Notes under the pieces: model-generated
The model's input: the letters and a program-made list of their open reading frames with translations, nothing else
Told to the model about the DNA's origin: nothing
Database searches by the model: none
Shown here: in pieces, positions 1-5,264 of the stretch
Numbering within the stretch: position 1 is the stretch's first letter
Layout: the number at the start of each line of letters is the position of its first letter
Source of the DNA: GCA-2693325 sp964011675
Lineage (GTDB): Bacteria > Latescibacterota > UBA2968 > UBA8231
Length of the DNA: 5,264 bases
Assembly: GCA_964011675.1 (NCBI GenBank)
Contig: CAXGPR010000160.1
Span: 1 to 5,264, forward strand
Direction of reading: 5' to 3'
Position numbers and translations under genes: made by a program

Positions 1-1314
1 CGTCAGCCAGCCCTGAAGACTGCTGAACGCAACGAGTGATACCCATAACCCTTCGATATCATAGCCGAGACCAAAGGCCAGCGTATAGCCGACGGGCAGG
101 CGTACAAGCCACTGGGCGATGACCGTGTAGTACAGTGCAGGTTTGGTATCGCCTGCCCCTCGCAGGCCTCCTCCGGCGGTGATGGCTATGCACTGCAGGG
201 GTTCGGCCAATAAGATCGCCCATATATAGATCGTGCCGGCTCGGATAATTTCCAGATCCCGCGTGAAGAGTCTCATTATATCTTCGGCGAAAAACGCCAG
301 CGGTGCGCCGAAGAGTGCTATGCTAACGCTGCCGATCAGAATCGACGTCCAGCCGCTGCGCTCCGCTCCATCGGAATCACCTGCCCCAAGTTGTTGTCCC
401 ACCAGCGTAGTCGCAGCTGTGCCGAAAGAGAGAGACGTGCGGCGCACGATGCGCTCTACTTGGTTGCCGATAGAATAGGCTGCTACGGCAACGGTTGGTT
501 GTAAGGTCAGGGCCACGAGTTTAACAAAGACGACGCCGGAGCCGTTTCGAAAAAGACCCTGCATGGCCGAAGGAATACCGATGCGTAGCATGCGTTCTGC
601 GCGATCGCGTTCAGGGACATATGACGTTTCGGGCAGAAAGCGAATCTTGAGTCGGTTACTTTTGACTAGTGCGATAGATAAGGTGAAACCGGCCGCACGA
701 CTGAGGACCGTCGCTATGGCGGCTCCGGTTACACCGAGGGGCGGTAGCGGTCCTATGCCAAAGATGAGTAGATAGCTGAACGCTATCTTAAGCACGCTCA
801 TAAAGAGGTTTAGATAGAGCGGCGTTCGCGTGTCGCCCGCTCCGTATAGGCAGTTATTCAGCGTGAAATTAAGTGCCATAAAGGACAGGCCGGCAAAGAA
901 TACATGTAGGTAGCCGGCTCCCAATTCGACAACGCTTGGAGGCATGCTCAGAATCTCTAACGCCGTCCGGGAAAAAGCGATTCCGACGAGGCTTAGCAGA
1001 GAACTGATAGCTGCCACGAGGACGAGCGCCTGTTTGGTCGTCGCGCTGACGGTGCGCTCGTCGTTTGTCCCCGTGCCCTGGGCGACGAGTGCAAAGGCTC
1101 CGGTAGAGACAGAGACCATCACGACGCCGATGACCATGGTGAGAATTTGCGATATGCCTACGGCAGCTATAGCATCCGGACCCAAATCGCCGACTAAGTA
1201 GATGTCAACTACGCCGACAAGCGTGTCCAACTGCGAAGAGAGCGCTACGGGCGTAGCCAGCGCAAAAATGGGTCGCGTTAGCCGTTTGTCTATTCGGCTC
1301 GACTGGTTGTGCAT
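1..1314 (-). CDS. MATE family efflux transporter (3' end cut by window edge)
   Basis: The minus-strand frame is open from an ATG at 1314 down to position 1, giving 438 residues with no stop, so the C-terminus lies outside the window. MATE proteins are usually about 440-480 residues, so only a short tail is missing. They are inner-membrane antiporters with two six-helix halves that export cationic drugs or toxic metabolites using a Na+ or H+ gradient. Visible family signatures: the first-half stretch S-Q-L-D-T-L-V-G...I-Y-L-V-G-D-L-G with A-A-V-G (residues 27-53), L-Y-G-A-G-D-T (156-162), and the second-half equivalents V-G-Q-Q-L-G-A-G-D (305-313) and L-R-G-A-G-D-T-K-P (384-392), which show the internal duplication. 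The start is fixed by an in-frame TAA 27 bases upstream with no other start codon between. No good ribosome site precedes it; the nearest purine run, AAAAGAAG, is about 20 bases away. The gene is divergent from the Yip1 gene. The family is clear; the substrate cannot be read from sequence. Confidence 0.95.
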   Translation of the reverse strand, partial: MHNQSSRIDKRLTRPIFALATPVALSSQLDTLVGVVDIYLVGDLGPDAIAAVGISQILTMVIGVVMVSVSTGAFALVAQGTGTNDERTVSATTKQALVLVAAISSLLSLVGIAFSRTALEILSMPPSVVELGAGYLHVFFAGLSFMALNFTLNNCLYGAGDTRTPLYLNLFMSVLKIAFSYLLIFGIGPLPPLGVTGAAIATVLSRAAGFTLSIALVKSNRLKIRFLPETSYVPERDRAERMLRIGIPSAMQGLFRNGSGVVFVKLVALTLQPTVAVAAYSIGNQVERIVRRTSLSFGTAATTLVGQQLGAGDSDGAERSGWTSILIGSVSIALFGAPLAFFAEDIMRLFTRDLEIIRAGTIYIWAILLAEPLQCIAITAGGGLRGAGDTKPALYYTVIAQWLVRLPVGYTLAFGLGYDIEGLWVSLVAFSSLQGWLT

Positions 1315-1372
1315 AGGGTTTATAACGCGCTGCTTCTTTTAGGGAATCGACTGGAAAAGAACGGTTGCTATA

Positions 1373-1398
1373 GCGAACCCGCGCAAGAGGGTGTTCGC
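1373..1398. repeat. Inverted repeat GCGAAC-N14-GTTCGC in divergent intergenic region
   Basis: The six-base arms at 1373-1378 and 1393-1398 are perfectly complementary. Inside them CC can also pair with GG after a one-base bulge. The repeat lies about 60 bases upstream of the MATE start, so it could be an operator or a leader hairpin of that transcript. No T-run follows on either strand, so it does not look like an intrinsic terminator. Six-base arms can arise by chance, so confidence is low. Confidence 0.25.
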
Positions 1399-1497
1399 GT
1401 TGGTCATTTTTGTGCGTGCAGCGATTGGACGGTAAATAGACCTGTTTGCGTGCCATTGCCTAATAGAGCAGCCGTCCTATTTTTTCACGTAGCGTTA

Positions 1498-1513
1498 CAA
1501 CATCGTCATGTTG
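1498..1513. promoter_or_regulatory. Perfect dyad CAACAT-N4-ATGTTG, possible operator
   Basis: A perfect six-base inverted repeat with a four-base spacer (16 bases in all) sits 54 bases upstream of the Yip1 start, in the region that must hold the promoters of the divergent MATE and Yip1 genes. Its right arm overlaps a candidate -35 box (1511-1516). The size and symmetry fit a site for a small dimeric repressor, but no regulator gene is visible in the window and the match to any named regulator is unknown. Confidence 0.35.
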
Positions 1514-1541
1514 AAGCAGGCCTATTGGTTTGGTTTATATG
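1511..1541 (+). promoter_or_regulatory. Weak sigma70-like promoter candidate for the Yip1 gene
   Basis: TTGAAG at 1511-1516 resembles a -35 box. A T/A-rich stretch at 1534-1541 offers TTTATA (17-base spacer) or TATATG (19-base spacer) as a -10 box. Both are imperfect. The implied transcript start would lie only a few bases before the ribosome site at 1554-1560. It is the best plus-strand candidate I found in the 252-base intergenic region, but it is weak and the organism's promoter consensus is unknown. I found no convincing promoter for the MATE gene on the other strand. Confidence 0.22.
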
Positions 1542-1553
1542 GCGAGCAACAAC

Positions 1554-1560
1554 AGGGAGA
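1554..1560 (+). promoter_or_regulatory. Ribosome binding site AGGGAGA deciding the Yip1 start
   Basis: AGGGAGA ends six bases before the ATG at 1567. The reading frame is open further upstream to about 1309, but that stretch overlaps the divergent MATE start and its translation is Cys/His/Arg-rich and not membrane-like. This site therefore selects the ATG at 1567. Confidence 0.75.
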
Positions 1561-1566
1561 CATCGT

Positions 1567-2298
1567 ATGCAAGGACCCGGTTTTGCCGCGGAAGAAGCGG
1601 GATGGTTACAGCGCATGGTGAACGTGTTTAACGCCCCCCAATCCAGCTTTGCCGCCGTGCTGGGACGGGAGAGTGCGCTCGACTGGCTGCTGCCCGTGGC
1701 CGTTACCTGTCTCGTTGGGCTGGGATGCCACTACCTTACGATCGACACGGTGAGCAGTTTAGACTCGCCGGCCGTGCAGGAAAAAATGATAAATATGAGC
1801 GAGGAAGAGCGCGCCCAGTATGAGCAGAGCGTGCACATGCTGCGCGCTCAAGGTTGGACCATGGTGCCCGTAGGCCATTTCTCTTCGCTGGTTTTTGTCG
1901 GTGCGATTATGCTCATGGTTGCCCGCTTAGTTTTTCACAGCGAGATGACCTTTAGACAGGCTTTAATCGTAAAGGGATACGCAACTCTGGTAATTTCAAT
2001 TGAGTGGATTGTTCGCGCGCTGATGGTATTGGCTACGGATTCACCGTTTGTTTTTATGGGGCCAGGTCTATTTGTGGGAGATGAGGCGACAGAGACGTTC
2101 TTTGGCCGCGTGTTGATGAATATCAACCTTTTCGACCTCTGGCAGATTTGGATTATGGGTATTGGCCTGTCTCTGCTGGGATCAATCGACCGGCAGCGGG
2201 CTCAGTGGGCACTCGGGGCGCTGTGGGTAATGTGGTTATTGGGCGGTGCGGGTCTAGAACTGCTCGGGGCCCAAGCCGGCCTCAGCGCGGTAGAGTGA
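1567..2298 (+). CDS. Yip1-family integral membrane protein
   Basis: The product is 243 residues, close to the usual size of bacterial Yip1-domain proteins; their biochemical role is mostly unknown. Five hydrophobic segments are visible at about residues 40-56, 104-123, 138-157, 186-205 and 213-233. The N-terminal motif F-N-A-P-Q-S-S-F (21-28) followed by L-D-W-L-L-P, and N-I-N-L-F-D-L-W-Q-I-W (185-195) before helix 4, are the family-like signatures. Positive charges (R120, R130, K136, R209, R211) fall in loops predicted to be cytoplasmic, giving an N-inside, C-outside model. The loop 57-103, with the acidic run S-E-E-E-R, would be external. The start is chosen from the ATG with AGGGAGA six bases upstream. 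It ends at a TGA that overlaps the next gene's ribosome site, and the serine hydrolase continues in the same frame 15 bases later, suggesting co-translation. Family assignment is by pattern recognition. Confidence 0.75.
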   Translation: MQGPGFAAEEAGWLQRMVNVFNAPQSSFAAVLGRESALDWLLPVAVTCLVGLGCHYLTIDTVSSLDSPAVQEKMINMSEEERAQYEQSVHMLRAQGWTMVPVGHFSSLVFVGAIMLMVARLVFHSEMTFRQALIVKGYATLVISIEWIVRALMVLATDSPFVFMGPGLFVGDEATETFFGRVLMNINLFDLWQIWIMGIGLSLLGSIDRQRAQWALGALWVMWLLGGAGLELLGAQAGLSAVE

Positions 2299-2302
2299 GG
2301 AG
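2298..2302 (+). promoter_or_regulatory. Ribosome binding site AGGAG for the serine hydrolase
   Basis: AGGAG begins on the last base of the Yip1 stop codon and ends 11 bases before the TTG at 2314. The spacing is long but tolerable. The next in-frame ATG, at 2383, has no purine-rich site upstream and would remove conserved-looking sequence. Overlap with the upstream stop fits translational coupling. Confidence 0.5.
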
Positions 2303-2313
2303 CCTACCTAGCT

Positions 2314-3480
2314 TTGGGAGAACGGGTTGTTCGGCAGGTTTTAGAGGCGCATCCTACGCTATTTTCCTCCGTTCTCGAACGGATGGAAGAGCACGAGGTG
2401 CAAATTCTCTACACGCAGATCGACCGGGATGCCCAACAGCAGCCGAATTTTAGAGAACACGCCTACCGGGTTGACGCGAACGCGTATTTTTATCCGGCTA
2501 GCACGCTCAAACTTGCTGGAGCGCTGCTCGCCTTAGAAAAGCTCGGCCGCGTGCCCGGGATCAATCGTGATACGTCGCTGCGCATTGGCAGCGCGCGTGA
2601 GGGTCAGGAAGCTGTTGAGGTCGACGCCACTTCGCCCTCTGGGCGACCGAGTATAGCCCATTATATTCGCAAGCTTTTCGTCGTTAGCGACAACGACGCT
2701 TACAATCGCCTGTATGAATTTGTTGGCCAAGAGCACATGAACCGCAGTCTGTGGGAAAAGGGCTATTGCGATGTGCGGCTGACTCATCGCCTGTCTACGG
2801 CTCTGTCTTCGGAAGAAAATCGCCATACCAATCCGTTTGAATTCTATCGTGGAGACGAGGTTCTATACCGCCAACCGGCTGAATATAGCGCGCAGCGCTT
2901 GAGCTCGGATAGACGGATCGAGAAAGGGCGCGGTGAGCTGGTCGATGGAGCGTTGCTATATCGTCCGAAAGATTTCTCCAGCGCCAATTTTATGTCGGTG
3001 CGCGTGCTACAAGATTTACTTAGGGCGGTTGTATTTCCTAACAGCATGCCGCCCGAGCGTCGGTTTACGCTGAGCGTTGAGGATCACCGTTTCCTGTTGC
3101 ACGCCATGTCCATGCTGCCGCGCGAATGTGTCCATCCGCGCTACGATCACTCCACGTATTACGACAGCTACGTAAAGTTTTTTATGTTTGGCGATAATAA
3201 GGCGCCTATGCCGCGGTATATCCGTTTGTTCAACAAAGTTGGTCTGGCCTACGGCTATCTGATCGACAATGCGTATATAGTCGATTTTGAGCGGGGCGTG
3301 GAGTTCATGCTGACTGCGGTTATTTCTGCAAATGAGAATGGTATTTACAACGATGGCCAGTACGAATACGATGAGATATCTTTTCCCTTTCTGGCCAATC
3401 TGGGGCGTGTATTCTATGAGCGTGAAGTGCAGCGCGAAAAAGAGGTGGTTCCAGACTTGAGTGAATTTAAGCTGCACTAG
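2314..3480 (+). CDS. Serine hydrolase, beta-lactamase/PBP-like fold
   Basis: The product is 388 residues from a TTG start, ending with TAG. All three motifs of penicillin-recognising serine enzymes are present in order: S63-T-L-K66 within F-Y-P-A-S-T-L-K-L (nucleophile Ser63, base Lys66), S125-D-N127, and K308-V-G310 in place of the usual K-[ST]-G. The block Q-I-L-Y-T-Q-I-D-R-D (30-39) and the tail N-G-I-Y-N-D...Y-E-Y-D (342-353) fit a beta-lactamase2-type 'serine hydrolase' family rather than a resistance enzyme. The distance from SDN to KVG is about 180 residues, against roughly 100 in class A beta-lactamases, so there is a large extra segment, perhaps around 160-215. Relatives of this fold normally act outside the cytoplasm on peptidoglycan or D-amino-acid peptides, yet no signal peptide, lipobox or membrane segment is visible, and an upstream in-frame TGA at 2296-2298 leaves no room for one. 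Substrate unknown; hydrolase fold is secure. Confidence 0.85.
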   Translation: MGERVVRQVLEAHPTLFSSVLERMEEHEVQILYTQIDRDAQQQPNFREHAYRVDANAYFYPASTLKLAGALLALEKLGRVPGINRDTSLRIGSAREGQEAVEVDATSPSGRPSIAHYIRKLFVVSDNDAYNRLYEFVGQEHMNRSLWEKGYCDVRLTHRLSTALSSEENRHTNPFEFYRGDEVLYRQPAEYSAQRLSSDRRIEKGRGELVDGALLYRPKDFSSANFMSVRVLQDLLRAVVFPNSMPPERRFTLSVEDHRFLLHAMSMLPRECVHPRYDHSTYYDSYVKFFMFGDNKAPMPRYIRLFNKVGLAYGYLIDNAYIVDFERGVEFMLTAVISANENGIYNDGQYEYDEISFPFLANLGRVFYEREVQREKEVVPDLSEFKLH

Positions 3481-3494
3481 TGCGTTTTTTCGCA
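3474..3494 (+). terminator. Weak hairpin and T6 run after the serine hydrolase
   Basis: The palindrome GCACTAGTGC (3474-3483) spans the TAG stop and is followed by G and six Ts. Alternatively TGCG-TTTTTT-CGCA (3481-3494) forms a four-base-pair stem with a T6 loop. Both stems are too short for an efficient intrinsic terminator, so it may at most weaken read-through into the oxidoreductase gene 66 bases downstream. A clear separate promoter for that gene was not seen. Confidence 0.2.
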
Positions 3495-3535
3495 TGAGGT
3501 GTGGGTAAATAGAGTCTCGTATTACATGGGAAGGC

Positions 3536-3541
3536 AGGGAG
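3536..3541 (+). promoter_or_regulatory. Ribosome binding site AGGGAG deciding the oxidoreductase start
   Basis: AGGGAG ends five bases before the ATG at 3547. The competing in-frame starts, GTG at 3499 and ATG at 3526, lack such a site. The 3547 start also places the Rossmann strand K-A-V-L-V-G-C-G-G close to the N-terminus, as is normal for the family. Confidence 0.75.
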
Positions 3542-3546
3542 TTATT

Positions 3547-4581
3547 ATGGCTAAGAGAAAAACGCTAAAAGCGGTGTTGGTAGGCTGTGGCGGGATGAGT
3601 CGTGCCTGGCTGTCGGCCACGGCTGAACGTGACGATGTAGAAATTGTTGGTCTGGTCGATATTGATGAGCAAAACGCGAGTTCGCGGGCAGAGGAATACG
3701 GCTTAGACGGAGCGCACGTGGGTACAGACCTCAAAACTGCTCTGCGGAAAGTGAACCCCGACGTGGTGTTTGACGTGACGGTACCGTCGGCGCACACAGA
3801 TGTGACGGTGACGGCGCTTAAACACGGATGCCACGTGCTCGGCGAAAAGCCGTTGGCCGATTCAATGGCGAACGCGCGCCGCTCGCTGCGCGCGGCCCAG
3901 CAGGCGGAAAAAATCTACGCCGTCATTCAGAACCGGCGTTACAGTCCCCATATCCGCCGCCTGCGTCGCTTGCTTGCCAAAAATCCGCTAGGCCAGCTCA
4001 CGACGGTCAACTGCGATTTTTACATCGGCGCGCATTTTGGTGGTTTTCGCGACCGAATGGAGCACGTCTTGCTGTTGGATATGGCGATCCACACCTTTGA
4101 TCAGGCGCGGCTCATAACGGCTGCCGATCCCGTGTCTGTCTATTGCCAAGAGTGGAATCCAGCTGGCTCTTGGTATGATCACGACGCCTCGGCTATCTGC
4201 CTCTTTGAAATGAGCGATGGACTCGTTTTTACCTATAGAGGAAGTTGGTGTGCCGAGGGGCTGAACACCAGCTGGGAATGCGATTGGCGTATCGTTGGAA
4301 CCAAGGGCAGTGCCCTTTGGGACGGTGGCGAGGGTATTCGTGCACAGGCGGTTAAAAAGGGGGGTGGGTTTCACACAGAAATGCGCGACCTATCGGTACC
4401 GGAACTATCTGTCCGAGATCGAGTGGGTGGACACGCGGGACTAATCGACGAATTTGTCCACTGCGTTCGACGTGGTCGCATGCCCGAGACGATATGCACG
4501 GATAACGTAAAGAGCCTAGCCATGGTCTTTGCTGCGATCGAAAGCGCAAAAAAAAGCCGCAAGGTTGCGGTAAAGTACTGA
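3547..4581 (+). CDS. Gfo/Idh/MocA family NAD(P)-dependent oxidoreductase
   Basis: The product is 344 residues, normal for this family of cytoplasmic dehydrogenases that oxidise or reduce hydroxyl groups on sugars, inositols and related polyols. An N-terminal Rossmann domain is visible: K-A-V-L-V-G-C-G-G-M-S (8-18) binds dinucleotide, V-G-L-V-D-I-D (34-40) ends strand 2 with an acidic residue that usually favours NAD over NADP, and the signature G-E-K-P-L-A (99-104) supplies the catalytic Lys101. The C-terminal alpha/beta domain carries D178-M-A-I-H182, the family's usual Asp/His pair near the substrate, and R130-R-Y-S-P. It ends with the family-typical T-D-N-V-K-S-L-A-M-V-F-A-A-I-E-S-A. The gene follows the serine hydrolase by 66 bases on the same strand and may be cotranscribed, though the functions are not obviously linked. 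A convergent SGNH hydrolase follows after 105 bases. The substrate cannot be assigned from sequence. Confidence 0.93.
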   Translation: MAKRKTLKAVLVGCGGMSRAWLSATAERDDVEIVGLVDIDEQNASSRAEEYGLDGAHVGTDLKTALRKVNPDVVFDVTVPSAHTDVTVTALKHGCHVLGEKPLADSMANARRSLRAAQQAEKIYAVIQNRRYSPHIRRLRRLLAKNPLGQLTTVNCDFYIGAHFGGFRDRMEHVLLLDMAIHTFDQARLITAADPVSVYCQEWNPAGSWYDHDASAICLFEMSDGLVFTYRGSWCAEGLNTSWECDWRIVGTKGSALWDGGEGIRAQAVKKGGGFHTEMRDLSVPELSVRDRVGGHAGLIDEFVHCVRRGRMPETICTDNVKSLAMVFAAIESAKKSRKVAVKY

Positions 4582-4593
4582 TGAACTTAATCA

Positions 4594-4629
4594 TAGATCT
4601 GGCAGTAGATGGTTGCGCTGCCAGGTCTA
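4594..4629. terminator. Strong hairpin between convergent genes, possible bidirectional terminator
   Basis: Arms 4594-4605 and 4618-4629 (TAGATCTGGCAG and CTGCCAGGTCTA) form a 12-base-pair stem with a single T-G wobble and a 12-base loop. It begins 12 bases after the oxidoreductase stop and lies 57 bases beyond the end of the opposite-strand hydrolase gene. This is where a shared terminator for two convergent transcripts is expected. No T-run follows on either strand, so it is not a canonical intrinsic terminator; it may act with Rho or as a 3'-end stabiliser. A second GGCAG at 4635-4639 can compete for the CTGCC at 4618-4622. Confidence 0.5.
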
Positions 4630-4686
4630 CGACAGGCAGTGGGCTATGGATATCGGACGGATGCACGCTGAGGACGTTAAGTGGAT

Positions 4687-5264
4687 CTATCCGACGACTA
4701 CGCCTTGCACCTCAAACACTTCCTTGAGAAAATTCTCACCCATTCGGCGGTACCCTTCGGCATTTGGATGTAGATCGTCTGGCAGAAGGTGCGCTAGGTC
4801 TTTTCCAAAAAGCGTTAGACCATCTACGTAGTAAAGGTTGGCGTCGCCGCGTCGGCGAAATGACTCGACGGCTTCGCGCACTTCGATGCGCATTTGCTGC
4901 AGTGTGAGCCCGACCGAATTGGGGGCGGTCTCGCGGTCGTGTCCCCAAATGGGTGAACACACGGCGAAGGGCGTTTCGGGGTGGCCGTCGCGAATGGTGG
5001 CGATCGTACCGATAACGGCCGGCCGGAAGGCGCGCGGACCTAAACTAGCGCCTCCGTAGATATTGATTCCGATTTTGACGGATATAAAATCGGCGGGCTG
5101 GTCTCTTATCAGGCGGGCCATCATCGGATCGGCGTGGCACTGGCCGCTAAAACCAAAGGAAGTCAGGTTGAAATTCTTTCCGCGCGCGACGACGCCGGGC
5201 CATGTAAAGGAAGGAGAACCGGCTGTTCTACAGTGTGTAATTGAAGAGCCGTATGTGATCCACT
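4687..5264 (-). CDS. SGNH/GDSL-type hydrolase (5' end cut by window edge)
   Basis: The minus-strand frame enters from the right edge and ends with TAG at 4689-4687; 191 residues are visible. The SGNH blocks appear in order, numbered from the first whole codon: Y4-G-S-S-I-T-H with nucleophile Ser7 (codon 5244-5242), F36-G-F-S-G-Q-C for the block II glycine, G65-I-N67 for the oxyanion Asn (codon 5064-5062), and D162-D-L-H165-P for the catalytic Asp/His (4779-4768). Together with T-W-P near 20-22 and R-D-G-H-P, this matches the subgroup in which the SGNH domain follows an N-terminal beta-sandwich (GxDLY/Lipase_GDSL_3 architecture), so roughly the first half of the protein may lie outside the window. 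Such enzymes are esterases, often deacetylating carbohydrates. The C-terminus, after a short E-V-Q-G-V-V-V-G tail, looks complete. It is convergent with the oxidoreductase gene. An ATG pair at 5124-5119 is not the true start because conserved block I lies upstream of it. The substrate is unknown. Confidence 0.92.
   Translation of the reverse strand, partial: WITYGSSITHCRTAGSPSFTWPGVVARGKNFNLTSFGFSGQCHADPMMARLIRDQPADFISVKIGINIYGGASLGPRAFRPAVIGTIATIRDGHPETPFAVCSPIWGHDRETAPNSVGLTLQQMRIEVREAVESFRRRGDANLYYVDGLTLFGKDLAHLLPDDLHPNAEGYRRMGENFLKEVFEVQGVVVG

Noticed and set aside
1205..1456. Minus-strand open frame of 83 codons
   Set aside because: It overlaps the MATE N-terminus in another frame and its translation has no recognisable features; a shadow frame.
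1309..1566. Upstream extension of the Yip1 gene by 86 codons
   Set aside because: The frame is open, but the translation is Cys/His/Arg-rich without family character, overlaps the divergent MATE start, and has no good ribosome site; ATG 1567 has AGGGAGA in place.
2296..2340. Selenocysteine recoding at the TGA between Yip1 and the hydrolase
   Set aside because: Downstream only a four-base-pair GAAC/GTTC hairpin is visible, too short for a bacterial SECIS element, and the site is a linker rather than an active site.
2148..2453. Plus-strand open frame bridging the Yip1/serine hydrolase junction
   Set aside because: Considered as a possible frameshifted signal peptide for the hydrolase, but the translation is Arg/Gly/Ser-rich with no hydrophobic core or lipobox.
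3016..3495. Minus-strand open frame of 159 codons
   Set aside because: It lies entirely opposite the well-supported serine hydrolase coding sequence and its tail, and its translation shows no domain.
3499..3546. GTG start at 3499 or ATG at 3526 for the oxidoreductase
   Set aside because: Neither has a ribosome site, and both add residues before the Rossmann strand that the family normally lacks.
4613..4831. Plus-strand open frame of 72 codons after the oxidoreductase
   Set aside because: Most of it is antisense to the SGNH hydrolase, its start lies in the loop of the hairpin, and its translation shows no features.

Overview
The window carries five protein genes from a bacterium of moderate GC content. 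Standard stop codons are used: TGA, TAG, TGA and TAG end the four genes whose 3' ends are visible. I cannot name the organism. The set of a Gfo/Idh/MocA oxidoreductase, an SGNH hydrolase with a Y-G-S-S-I-T-H motif, a bacterial Yip1-type membrane protein and a cell-envelope-type serine hydrolase resembles what uncultured environmental lineages such as Latescibacterota or Poribacteria carry. That placement is a low-confidence inference from gene content only.

Layout from left to right: (1) positions 1-1314, minus strand, a MATE-family multidrug/cation antiporter whose C-terminal end runs off the left edge. (2) 1315-1566, a divergent intergenic region of 252 bases with two inverted repeats and a weak promoter candidate. 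(3) 1567-2298, plus strand, a five-helix Yip1-family membrane protein. (4) 2314-3480, plus strand, a serine hydrolase of the beta-lactamase/penicillin-binding fold with S-x-x-K, S-D-N and K-V-G motifs. It lies in the same reading frame as the Yip1 gene, separated from it by one TGA and 15 bases. (5) 3547-4581, plus strand, a Gfo/Idh/MocA NAD(P)-dependent oxidoreductase. (6) 4582-4686, a convergent spacer with a strong 12-bp hairpin. (7) 4687-5264, minus strand, an SGNH/GDSL-type hydrolase whose N-terminal part runs off the right edge.

Genes 3 to 5 are co-directional with short gaps (15 and 66 bases) and could form one transcript. The Yip1 protein and the serine hydrolase look like a cell-envelope pair. 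The oxidoreductase and the SGNH hydrolase are both families common in sugar or glycan breakdown, but they are convergent, so joint function is only suggested. Nothing here looks mobile: I saw no insertion sequence, tRNA, rRNA, CRISPR array or phage gene. The most unusual point is the one-stop, same-frame junction between the membrane protein and a serine hydrolase that has no export signal of its own.
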